Shown piece after piece: positions 1 to 10,900 of a stretch of DNA of 64,000 bases (position 1 is its first letter; each line of letters opens with the position of its first letter). The stretch comes from Castor canadensis (taxonomy: Eukaryota > Chordata > Mammalia > Rodentia > Castoridae). The position numbers and the translations under genes are program-made. The notes under the pieces were generated by a model that did no database searches, was not told the DNA's origin, and saw only the letters and a program-made list of their open reading frames with translations. The stretch lies in contig NC_133403.1 of the NCBI RefSeq assembly GCF_047511655.1, forward strand, positions 13,389,014 to 13,453,013, given 5' to 3'.

Positions 1-300
1 CCCTCCGCGCGGCCCCCGCCCCCACCTGGCCACTCCAAAACTTGAGGGCGAACTTGAAGGCAGCCCGCCGCGCGTCGGGGAAGGGAGGGGCCCACCGAAG
101 GAGTGCCCTGTTCCCGCGCCTTTCCCTCCTCTCCCCAGACACCCACCCGAGCGGCCGCCCCTGCGTTCACACTGCGCAGCCAAGCCCTGGGCTGGAAGGG
201 GGCGGGGGACGCGACGCGACAACTCCTGCCCCCACTCCAGCGCGCCTTGGAATCGGACAGGGGAAGGTGACCTTAAAAAGGCCCTGGGCCATAAGCCCAC
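1..300. promoter_or_regulatory. CpG-rich segment at window edge (possible promoter of neighbouring gene)
   Basis: The first 300 bases are rich in CpG, with repeated gcgcgg and ccgcgcg runs, unlike the sequence that follows. This is typical of the edge of a promoter CpG island. In human, SCARF2 lies on the same strand just beyond the 3' end of KLHL22, so this could be the SCARF2 5' region. That assignment rests on synteny only. No exon is identifiable here, and the short open frames are composition artefacts. Confidence 0.4.
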
Positions 301-647
301 CCCTGGGTTCTAGTAATAAGCGCAAGGGACCAACTAAGCAAGATGCTGGACGCCTGTGGGTAGATTCGGTCTGGACCAGAGGCCGGTGAAAGGGTAGGGG
401 GGGCTCCCTGTAGGGACAGACAGGAGAGATGGAGGTAAACTGGCCCAGCCTTGGCCTCTTAACAGAATGTGGAGGTAAATGCAGAGGAAGGGGACATGAA
501 AATAGGGACAAACCCAGGATCCCTGGTCAAGGAGTGAAAAGGAACAGGGGAACCCAAGACAGGCTGTTTGAGAAGGCTGTTGGTTTCCTAGAGGGAAAGG
601 TCCAGAAGGTGGAGAGTGGAAACCTCTGCAACACTACAGGTGGGATG

Positions 648-1115
648 ACAGTGAAGCACTAAATGGGTTAATTTGACCCTAGCAAATCTGGTTTTCACTT
701 TACTTCTGTACCTCGCTCCTTAAATAACCTAGAGTGAGTCTTCCCAGAGAAAGGGGGAACAAGAAAATTCCAATCTTAGACCCCCTACCCCAGGTCAGTA
801 ATCTTTCTTCAGATTTGCAGGAATCAGAGATGTCTGGTGACCTTAAGATAATATCCACAAGCTCCTCAGAGCTGCTGCTTGCTACAGAATTAGTGACCAC
901 TCTGGGTGCCCATCTGGCTGTGGCTAAAAAGACTTCTCCCAGATCCCTATATAAACTTAGCTCTGAGACTCCTGGGCAAGATGGAACTTTACAGCACGAA
1001 CCCTCTACTCCATCTTGCCAGATTGTTGCCAATAAAGCTTTCTCCTCCCATCACTGTCTCTTGAGTCACTAGTCTCATGGGGTGACAGTAGAACTCAATC
1101 TTTCACCGTTACAAC
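648..1115 (+). mobile_element. Solo LTR, class I ERV-like
   Basis: The segment has the order of an LTR: a TATA box (ctatataaac, about 948-957), then a polyadenylation signal aataaag near 1031, then a short pyrimidine-rich tract and a terminal ttacaaca near 1113. No internal retroviral sequence follows, so it reads as a solo LTR. The 5' edge is uncertain. The open frames across it are not genes. Confidence 0.6.
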
Positions 1116-3400
1116 AGCACAGGTCAGAAGAACAGCTGAATGAGAATTACAGGCCTCCTCTGGGGAGGAGGGGCTAGATCCACCTCAGGCTCATAGGCAG
1201 ACGTTGCTAGGCAGGAAGCACAAATGCTCCCTGTGGGCAGCCAGACCCACCAAGGAGGAGTTTGTCTTTTAGTACTTAAGGTGGGAGGGCCTGAGTAGGA
1301 AGCCAGCACCTGTTTTCTCTTGGGTGGGGGCCAGAGACTCCCTGAGGAGGGGTCCAGGCAGTGTGTGGAGGGTGGGGCTGGAGGATGGGGCTTAGAACCA
1401 GAGTCCCTAACAGGTCCATGGAATTGCAGAATGGCAGGCTGGCAGTGGAGGACGGAAGGAGGAGCAGCAGGACATTGAGAGTGGGACCTAGGGCCTCTCC
1501 CTTAGCCTTTAGCCAGGCTGGTGGAGGAGGGAGGTGGGAAGGTCTTCCAATGTGGTCATGAATGCAAACACTTCTCAGGAACAGGTGAACAGGCCAGCCA
1601 CTAGTGGGTAGCTCAGCCTGGGCACAGCCTTGACCTCAGCAGTGCCCTCCCAGGGCTGGGTGCCCCTCCCATAGAAACTCCTGTAACTATTGCCAACACT
1701 TGTGGCTGTAGTGTTTCTCCTGAGTCACCGTTATAGGCACTGACCTTCTCTGGCCTAGAAGGGATGCTCACCTCAGCTGGGCCCAAGTTCGTGAGTTGAC
1801 ACTACCAATTCAGCCAACTTTTCCCCTGGACCAACTCCCTGCCCCAAGGTCCCTGACATCTGTGAAAGGCATGACTTAGACAATGCCCCCTCCCCCATCA
1901 CCAGAAACTTCTCAGTGGCTTGGATCTCTACCCACCCGTCGAGTGGCTCCCTCAAGACAAGGACTATCCCCAGCCTCCTCTCAGCCTGACAACCTCCTGC
2001 ATGGGTCCCTTCGCAGACACCTTGCAGTGGATGGCAACATTGGGGGAGCTTCATCGGTACCTGTGGCAGCTCCTCCCTCTGCGGGTGGCTAAGAAGTATG
2101 GTGAAATCAAGGATCATCCCCGCAAGGCCTGGCACTAGGTGGATACCAGGGTAGAGAAGCTTGGGGTTCACAGATGTCCACAGACAACTATTGTGCAGAC
2201 AAATTGAGAAACTGGATTCTGGCCCAATACTTCTGGCCAGAGTGGCTTCTGGAAGTAGGCAGGTCTTGAAGGGTGAGGATTTGGGATGAGAGCAAGGCCT
2301 GAGAACATGGCCTTACTAGAGGGCCCAGATAGGACTGCCTCAGCAAAGGGGCAGGAGGAGGTGGTATTGTATGCTGAGCAGGGCCTCAAGGCTGCCACCC
2401 GGCCTCTGCCAGAACACTTTCCACATACATCTCCATGTTCCCCCTCAGCAGACTCCTGCTTCTCTGCAGATCACAAGCCTTTGGCCACACCTGGCTTAGG
2501 TGGGGACAGTGCCAGCAAGCTGAGAACATGTGGAGAGTGGCCAGGCATTTCTGGTACTTCTTTCCAGAAACCTCTGGTGTCCTTCAGGACCTGCTGCCTT
2601 GGCCTACCAGGTGGTGGGAGAGACACAGAAAACGCTGGGTCTCAAATAAACAGAGCGGGCTTCAGACCTCACTCTCAGAAGGTGACACAAGGATATAGCC
2701 ATCCAGCCCAGCTGGAAGTAAATCACTGGGGATCAACACTGGGTTTGCCTGCGTGTGTTGCCGTATTTCCTCAGGTATACCCAGGCCCCAAGACAGTGAA
2801 GAAGTTCACAATACTGCCCTGAGGATAGATCAACTCCAAGTCTCCACCTCAGAGTGGAGAACACAGAGTGAATGATTTCTCCTCCCTGTCCCCATTCCTC
2901 CACTGTCTCCTATTCCATGACAGGGCACCAGTGTGAAGACTTCGTGGGACCCATGCTCTTCCCTGCTGACCAGGAGAGGGCACAGGACCTTGGGAAGCTC
3001 CCACCTGTCTGCAGGGCAGGTTCTTGCTGACGCTTGCAGGAGTCTGCAGGTGAAGACCCTCAGGCAGGAAGAAGGGACCAAGTGTCAAAATTGGTGTGGG
3101 CCACCCAGTCTATGTGGAGGTCCAGGCTATGTCTGATGGCTCAGAGAGGATGGGAGAGGCACCATTAAAGGTGAGCGGGGGAAGGTCCCATCTGCTGTTT
3201 GATGTAGCCTTGAGACAAGGTGCATGATGGTCACCTGGTGAACCTTTGGGAAACGCAGTCAGGAGGTTGGGAAAGGCTGCGCACAGGCAGTCCCTGTCAG
3301 GACTGCACAAAACGACACGGCCACCAGTGATCACACACCAAGGCTCCATTTCATGACTCTCAGGCCAGGGCTTTACTCGCCCCTGCCCCAAAATGATTCA
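1116..3400. other. Intergenic sequence downstream of KLHL22, no gene recognised
   Basis: Mostly unique, moderately GC-rich sequence with many short open frames on both strands. None shows a recognisable domain, a splice-consistent structure or codon continuity. I see no RNA gene or clear repeat here. It may contain regulatory sequence of the flanking genes, but nothing in the bases proves that. Confidence 0.5.
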
Positions 3401-3404
3401 TTTT

Positions 3405-3478
3405 TGCAGAGCTGGGGACCAAACCCTGGGCCTCATACATGCTAGGCAAGTGCCCTACCACTGAGCCACACTCCCAGC
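3405..3478 (-). mobile_element. ID-type SINE
   Basis: Reverse complement of the tRNA-Ala-like ID core. The diagnostic strings are accaaaccctgggcctc (B-box side) and tgctaggcaagtgccctacc (A-box side). Confidence 0.75.
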
Positions 3479-3497
3479 TAAGAGATTTCTACTTGGA

Positions 3498-3660
3498 AAG
3501 ACAGCTGGTGACAAGTCCTCTTAGGCCTTACAAGGACAGGCCCTGGTCATTCCCTCAGAGGACCTCAGCCTTTTGTGGACATTTCTCATTGTGACAATCC
3601 ACAGCTGGAGAGTCAGTAGCAGCCTGTGACAGGTTGCTGAGGGGCCAGAGTGAAGAAAGG
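3498..3660 (-). repeat. Second copy of a KLHL22 3'-UTR segment
   Basis: Aligns by eye with 4295-4474 across the whole stretch. Shared anchors in order are aagacagctggtgac, gccctggtcattcc/gcctggtcactcc, tcagagga, agccttttg, acatttc, atccacagc, gtagcag, and tgaagaaagg. The copies have many substitutions and small gaps, so the duplication is old. This copy lies beyond the predicted polyadenylation site and has no open frame of note. Confidence 0.75.
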
Positions 3661-3984
3661 CTGGCAAGAGCCTGTAAGTGCCAGAAGTTCACCAGGCCCT
3701 GGCTGGGAGAATTCCTCTGCAAAGTTGCACAAGCAGTCAGGGACGCCCCCCGCCACCAGGTTCCAGGTAGCCACCCTTCCCGCTCGCTCGGGATACCATG
3801 CTTCCCTCCAAGGCAGGGAGGCAGCACCCTGACCTCCTGCCCCTTAGCTCAAGGAGAGGCCTGGCTCCCATGCCATAACCCATCTCCCAGGGCCGTTCTG
3901 ACCCTGAAATCTATGTTCCCCCAGAAGCCACACCGATGTACTGAGTGGAAAAGAACCAGGGCTATAGCCACAGGAAAACAGTCA

Positions 3985-4595
3985 ATACCTTTTGTATAAT
4001 GCTTTATTTTATTTACTCTGACAACATGGGATCAGAAAAACCCAGCAGTAGGGGATCTCTTCATCACCAGAACCAGTCCCAAGTAACTTTATGTGCCTCT
4101 GCTCTCTCTCTGCCCTCAGTGAGCTCCCAGTCCCTTAAGGCCCTGGCTGCTGGTGGGCTGCTCACAAGCCACATCCTGTTAACAGAAAGAAGGGCACCAT
4201 GTGCCTTGGCCCCATCACCTGGGCTGCCAGTCTCCAGGACCTCTTGAAGAAGAGACCTTCTCAATCCCAGCAAGGACTAGATCTGGGGAAGGCCAAGACA
4301 GCTGGTGACGGGAACCCTTCTGGGCTCACCAATGAGGGCAGGGCCTGGTCACTCCTTCAGAGGATGATAGCCTTTTGGGAACATTTCCCATCATAATATA
4401 ATCCACAGCCACAAAGTCTGTAGCAGTCCTCAAACACCTGTGGCAGGCTGGCCAAGGGCTGGAATGAAGAAAGGGCACCAGGAGAGGGTGAGCCATGAGG
4501 GCCTGGGGAAGGGCCCCCCACCCTGGAGCCAGGTGTTCTGGCCCCAGCCCCATGGACCTTGCTGCCAACCCCTCCCTAACTCCAGGTGAAGAACC
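3985..4595 (-). other. KLHL22: KLHL22 3' untranslated region
   Basis: Runs from the TAG stop (4596-4598) to the first good polyadenylation signals about 590 bases downstream. It includes the older duplicated segment 4295-4474. The cleavage end near 3985 is inferred from the signal position. A 3' UTR of this size fits a compact transcript. Confidence 0.65.
4003..4013 (-). promoter_or_regulatory. KLHL22: Overlapping KLHL22 polyadenylation signals
   Basis: On the minus strand the bases read AATAAAATAAA, two overlapping canonical AATAAA hexamers about 590 bases after the stop codon. No better signal lies between them and the stop. Cleavage would be expected 10-30 bases further on, near 3980-3990. 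Confidence 0.7.
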
Positions 4596-4961
4596 CTAAT
4601 CCTCGCTGGAGTTGTCAAATTCCTCCCAGTCTGACACACTCATCACCTCAGAGGCGAAGTCCACATCAGCCTGGCTGCGGTCTGGGGTCCCTCGGGGCGG
4701 CTCTCTGAGCAAGGAGCGGGGAAGAGTGAGCACACAGGCTGCCAGGCCTGAGATGGAGTTATCTAGCTGGGGTCCCTCATCCCAGCAGTCCTTCTCCACA
4801 TCGTAGATGTGCACATAACCTGTGCGGCTGCCACGGTTATGAGAGCGGCCACCCAGCACATAGATCCTGTTGTCCAGCACGGCAATGCCGGGCTCGCCAT
4901 GCCCAGCTGGAAGTGGGCAGACCGATGACCACTGCCCAGATGTGCAGCTGAAGCAGGCCAC
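4596..4961 (-). CDS. KLHL22: KLHL22 coding exon 6 (last; Kelch repeats 5-6 and acidic tail)
   Basis: Encodes residues 514-634. It begins VACFSCTSGQW after a tttgCAG acceptor (phase 0) and ends at TAG, 4596-4598. The motif RIYVLGG is the GG doublet of a Kelch blade. The tail after the last blade is rich in Asp, Glu and Ser. Confidence 0.96.
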   Translation of the reverse strand: MACFSCTSGQWSSVCPLPAGHGEPGIAVLDNRIYVLGGRSHNRGSRTGYVHIYDVEKDCWDEGPQLDNSISGLAACVLTLPRSLLREPPRGTPDRSQADVDFASEVMSVSDWEEFDNSSED

Positions 4962-7900
4962 CTGCAAAGCCAACACCAGGGTGAGCCTGGGCACCTGCTG
5001 AAACAAGCTGCCAGCCCACCCCAGGCAGCCTTAGTCACCTGCCACTGTCTGACAGGCCCTTAGAAGACTAACACACCTAGAACTAAAGCTTCCTGTCCAT
5101 GGGTCAGGAGGGTGCACTGTCCTGCCCAGAGATGGACAGCTCTGTAGCACTGTAGCCCCCCGCCCTCCCCCCACCTAGAACAGCATAGCTCTGGCCTCAT
5201 TCTACCACAAGCCTTTCTCCAGCCTACCTAGCCCATAACCAGCCTTTTGCTCCCACATGTGTGGGCATCCTCTCAGCAGGCTGCCATGTTCTATGATCTG
5301 AGGGTCCTGCCTCTCTCCCCTCCACCAGACTGAAACTGAATGAGGACACTGAGCCGCTCAAATGTCTTTACCTCTCTCTAGTACCCATCACTAGCATGAG
5401 TACACATGGAAGTTGTTACTTGCTGACTAATCATGACCATGAACTCTTTCTCTTCTTATCAAAATTCTCCAAAGCTACAAAAACTTGGGAAAATGTTCAA
5501 CCTACTAGTAATCCAAGAAATGCAAAAACAAAATGTTAACCATTAAATTGCAACAACTGGGGAAAAGAAAAATCACAAAACCCAATGCTGGTGGGCATGC
5601 AGTAAAGCCATACTACCGTATATCTGTCTGGTATGCCAGGAGAGGGATTTGGCAATAGGTAGTCAGAGACACAGTCCAGGCCTGGTGGTGCATACCTGCA
5701 ATTCCAGCACTCTGGAATCAGAGGCAAGAGGATCGTGAGTTTGAGGCCAGCCTAGGTATATAGTGAGACTCTGTCTCCAAAAAAAAAAAAAAAAAAGACA
5801 TAAAAGTCTTACTTGATTGGGATGTTTGGTTTTCTAGTTGTAATAGGGAGAGTAATGCCCCTCCCTCAAGATATCCAGGTCCTAATCTCCACAAGTGATG
5901 AATGTTAATTTATATTGCAAAAGTGACTTTGCAGGTAGGATTTAGGGTGTGGACCTTGAGGTCAGGTGGATTTGGGGGTGAATTTTCTGGGTGGTCCCAT
6001 TTACAGACTTAAGATGGTTCAACTTACAATTTTTCAGCTTCATGATGGTGCAAAAAAAAGTGACAACACATTCAGTAGAAAATATACTTTTTAAAATTTT
6101 GACTTTTTTGTGGGCTGGTGATGCATGATATAATCCTCTTACAAGATGCTGGACAGAAGGAGCCAGCTGCAGCTTCCAGTCAGCCAGTCCACGCCAAGGG
6201 GATCAACTGTGAGGTAAGCTGTGAGGTTCTGTCGGTTAGGTGGATTAAACACATTTTTGAACAAGAATATTTTCCATTAATCATGGGGTTATGAGGATGT
6301 AACTCCATCCCCATCATAAATGGAGGAGCACTGTAATTGTACAAGCCCTCAAAAGTGGAAAAGGAATTCTGACAAGAGGAATAGGAAGTGAGGAGGACTC
6401 AACCTGCCCTTGCTGGCTTTGAAGATGAAGTGGCCCTGAGCCAGGGACAGAGGCCACTAAAAGTCATCAGCTGACAACCAGCAAGGAAACCAGAACTTCA
6501 GTCCTGTGGCCACTGAGGCTGAATTCTGCATACAGCTGAGTGAGCGGCAGACCAATCTTTCCTAGATCCTCTGCATGAAGGAAAGATGGCCTGATGACAC
6601 CTTGATTTCAGCCTGCCAGACTTATGAAGAATAAATTTATGTGAAATCACTAAGTTTGTGGTGATTTGTTAGGGCAGTAATAGGAAACTAGTATGTTGGC
6701 CCAGATTCTCACCACAGGTGGTCCAGTCCTATCCCCTAGCTCCCAAATCAGTGGTCTAAGGCAGGGCCTAAGAACCACCTCCCCTAAAACAGCACTCCCA
6801 TGTGAAGCAGATGCTAGTCTGGGATCACACTTTGAGAACCTCTATATGAACATAAGAAAATCCAAAATACCTGAAAAGCTCTTCACAGCAAGTATTACTC
6901 ATAACGTGGTGAGGAATATTTTTGGTTTTGGTTTTTGAGACGGTGTGAGGAATAATTTGACAGAATACTACACAGCTACTGGGAGGGATGGGGCAGGTTG
7001 TGGTTATGAAGATGAGCAATAAACTAGAGAAAGCCTAGGACCAATGTCAGTGAGAGGGCATACTGGGATGCTCTGTTTGTTTTGTCTTGAGACAGGATCT
7101 CATGATGTAGCCCATGCTGGCCTTTGACTATACCTCTCGAGGGCAGGAATTATAGCTATGTACCACTACATCTGGTTTGGGGTGCTCTTTGCCTACAAAT
7201 AGGCAGAAGTATTCACAGGCAGAATGAAAACCCAAGGTTTTCAGTCACCCAGGTATGAGTGCTTTTCTCATCCTTCTCCATTCTTTTTTCAAAGGTTCTA
7301 AGCCGGGTGCAGTGTAATCCTAGCTACTCAGGAGACAGAGGTTAGGAGAATTGGGGCTTGAGGCCAGTCCAGGGGAAAAAGTTATGAAGACCTCATTAAA
7401 AAAATAAGGCTGGAGGCAAGGCTCAAGTGGTAAGTGCCTATCTAGTGAGTGTAAGACCCTCAGTTCAGACCCCAGTACCTTCAAAATTAAAAAAAAAAAT
7501 TCTTTCAGATGAAAAGATACTCTAATGTGGACACATCACTACCCATTTCTGCAAACTCACAGAGCATGCAACACCAAAAATGAGTCTCACATCAGCTATG
7601 GACTCAGGGTGGTGGTGTGGTAATAGGGGTTCATCAACCATAACATATGCCTCTCTAGTGGAGACAACCACAGCAGGGGAGCTGGGCCTGCGTGGGGGCA
7701 GGAGCCATATGGGAATTCCTGGTACCTCCCACTCAATTCACTATGAACCTTAAACTGGCTCTGCCAACTTGAGTAGGCAGCCCCAGACCTGGCTCACCTG
7801 GTGCACGTCCCTCCTGTAGCCAGCATCATTGTTGCTGCCCCCGATCACATACAGCTTATCGAGGAGGGTAGCCATGCCATGCCAGGCACGCCGGACAGGC

Positions 7901-10900
7901 CCGTCAGCCAGGGTATGCCAGGTATTGTTGCCCGGGTCATAGCAATGCGTCTCTTTCAGGTAATCCTCCCCTCTGCGGCCGCAGGTAATATACATCTTCC
8001 CTTGTAATGTGGTGCCTGCGTGGGCATACACCTGCATGGAGCCACCGAGAGAGCCAGGGTGGGTAGGGAGTAGGCAAAAGGGCAGTGAGGAAGGCAGCCA
8101 GCACACGTGCCTGGCAGTACTTCAAAGCTTCACAACATCGTGGCTTGCTCCTCACATGATGGGGAGAATGCTCCCTAGATTCTGGCTGGACATACTGTCC
8201 TACACAGTGACCCTAACTTCTCAATAAGGATAACACATCTATAGACCCAGAGATCAAATATAATCTTTGTTTCTCCTTTTCCCCTAAAGGAAACATCTGG
8301 GTGGGGAAATTCCAAGAAAATCAAGCCTCCTTTGCAGTCATGACACATGGGCAATGATGACCAGCCCTTGTTGGCCTCTGTCCCTCCTTCACTCCACTGG
8401 CTAAGCAACCCTCGAGGCCTGCTGACCCAGCTTTCCAGATCTGTCTGCACATAGTATCTACAGATATAAAAGTTGATGTGAGCAGGAAAAGAATGAGACA
8501 CAAAATCAAATACAGTTGGCCCACTGTACCTGTAGGCTCCTCATCTGTGGAGTCAGTCAATTGTGGATCAAAAATACTCAAATACGTTGCGTCTGTACTG
8601 AACATATATAGACATTCTTTTCTTGTCATTATCCCCTAAATAGTACTGTGTAACAACGGTTTACACAGTATTTACAATGTACTAAGTATGGTAAGCAATC
8701 CAGAGATGATTTAAAGTATACAGGAGGATATGTATAGATTTTATGCAAACACTGGCCAATTTATTCAAGGGACTTGGCAACTCATGGGTTTTGGTATCCT
8801 TGGAGGGTTCTGGAACCAATCCTCTGTGGATTCCAAAGGAGGAATGTACAAGGAACACTACCACTTTAGTGATAAGTATGGAAAACACACCACACACTGC
8901 TTAATTCTGGTACTCAACTTCCCATGGGCTTTCTACCTCCACTCTAGGGAGCTGTGTCCACACGGTGCAGCCCACAAACTTGCACGTGTATCCTTCATGT
9001 TGTACCTGTCCCCTCTGGATCCACTTACTCATACCTAGCAGGCCACAAGAGGCACTATGTGTTTTCCAGGGAGAGGAGCTCCTTGGAGTGTGGAGGCTGT
9101 AAGTCTGTGTCACAGGGTCACTAACCTTACGCCTTCTGGGTAACACAGGAAGAAACGGGACAGGTAGACAAAACAGTAGGCAAGACATGCACCAAGGGAT
9201 TGGATCTTTTCCCATCACTAGTGGCAGTCTGGGAAGGTTTATTTTCTTGAGTAAGCTTTCAATTTGAGGTAAGCAGAGAGGCATATGTAGTTGGAAGCAG
9301 TAACAGCGGTCCCATGTACCCCTCATGTAGCTTCCCTCAGTGGTGAGAGTTTCTATTACAAAATCATGACCAGGATACTGACTGATACTGATGCTGTCCC
9401 AGAACTTCTCCATCACCACCAGAATTCCCCAACTGCCCTTTTAATAGTGCAAAGGCTATTAGTACCAAAATGGAGTTGCTTGTGTTGAACCCAAACCAAA
9501 CACTGCTGGGAGGCCATGAAGGAAGGAACCTCTGCACCTATGCCAATGAATCCATTAAGTTACTTCTTCTATAGGGGCACCTCCCTAGTAACAGCCAGCA
9601 TTACCTGTGAATAGCTGCCAACACCTGCAGTCAATGAGGTTCATTCCAAAACAGCTTTTGTGGACTGCTGTCTTTAAAGGTTTATCCTGGGGCTTGAGGA
9701 GTGGCTCAAATGGTAGAGCACCTGCCTAGCAAGTGTAAAGCCCTGAGGTCAAACCCCATGCCACAAAAAAGAAAAAAAAAAGCTTCCCCTTGACGAGCCC
9801 CTCTTGGATGTGCCAATAGTCCACCACAGCACATCTCCAGATCGTAATCACTCCCTTGCTATTCTCAAATGAACACTTTATTCTGGAGAGTCGGTCACTC
9901 TATTACTCAATTTAAGTTGACAATAGTCATATCCACTTGCCTTGTGCTCCAAATCCCCACACCTAATCCCCATTAATCACGAATCTCTGCTCCATTTCTA
10001 TAATGTTGTCATTTCAAGAATATTATGAAATTTTTTTTGTGTGTGGTTAATGGATTTGGACTCAGGGCTTCACACTTGCTAGGCAGGTGCTGTACATGTG
10101 AGCCACTCTGCCAGCCCAGCACATAACCTTCTTAGATTGGCCTTCTAGGCCTACCCAGATTCTCCCAGGTTGCTGCATTTATGCATAGTTGGTTTCTTTC
10201 TATTGCTGTGTGTCTACCTCAGATTATTTAACCACTCACCTGTTGAAGGACATCTGATGTGTTTACGGTTTCTGGCTATTACCAATAAGGATGCTATGAA
10301 TATTTATGAGCAAAGAAGTCTTCATTTCTCTGGGAATAAACTGCAGGGGAAGGCAACTGCTGAGCTGCGTGGTAATTAGAAGGAACCGTCATTCTTTTCT
10401 GGAGGGTACCAATTACATTCTACCAGCAAAGCAGAACAACACAATGTACCCACATGCTCACCAGCATGGAGTGTTAGCACTTTTTATTTCAGTCATTCTG
10501 ATAGGTGGCTCTCTCACTGTGACTTTATTAGCATTTCTCTGATGGCAAATGATGTTGTCTATATATATATTTTGTATGTGTGTGTGGGGGGTACTGGGGT
10601 TTGAGCTCAGGGCCTTCACCTTGAGCCACTCCACCAGCCCTATTTTTGTGAAGTGTTTTTTGAGATAGGGTCTCACAATGTGTTTGCCTAGGGTGGCTTT
10701 GAACTGTGATCCTCCTTATCTCTGCCTCCTGAGTAGCTAAGATTACAGGCGTGAGCCACCGGAGCCCACCATGTTGTGGATTTCCTCATATGTTTATTTG
10801 CCATCTGTATAGCCTCCTTAGTGCAATGTCTCTTGCAATCTTTTTTATATGTTTGAGACAGGTCTCACTATGTAGCCCTACCTAGCCTCAAACTCACAAT

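Larger units (their letters stand above)
4962..7797 (-). other. KLHL22: KLHL22 intron between coding exons 5 and 6
   Basis: GT-AG intron of about 2.8 kb. It holds a B1 SINE, an MLT1-like LTR interrupted by a DNA transposon (5837-6695), a minus-strand B1 and a B1+ID fusion. The stretch 5040-5670 has no recognised repeat, and I see no gene there. Confidence 0.8.

Noticed and set aside
2286-2822. 178-codon plus-strand open frame
   Set aside because: Low-information protein text without domains, overlapped by other frames; likely chance in GC-rich DNA.
8901-9419. 172-codon minus-strand open frame in a KLHL22 intron
   Set aside because: No recognisable family, no splice context consistent with KLHL22, and no codon pattern supporting a gene.
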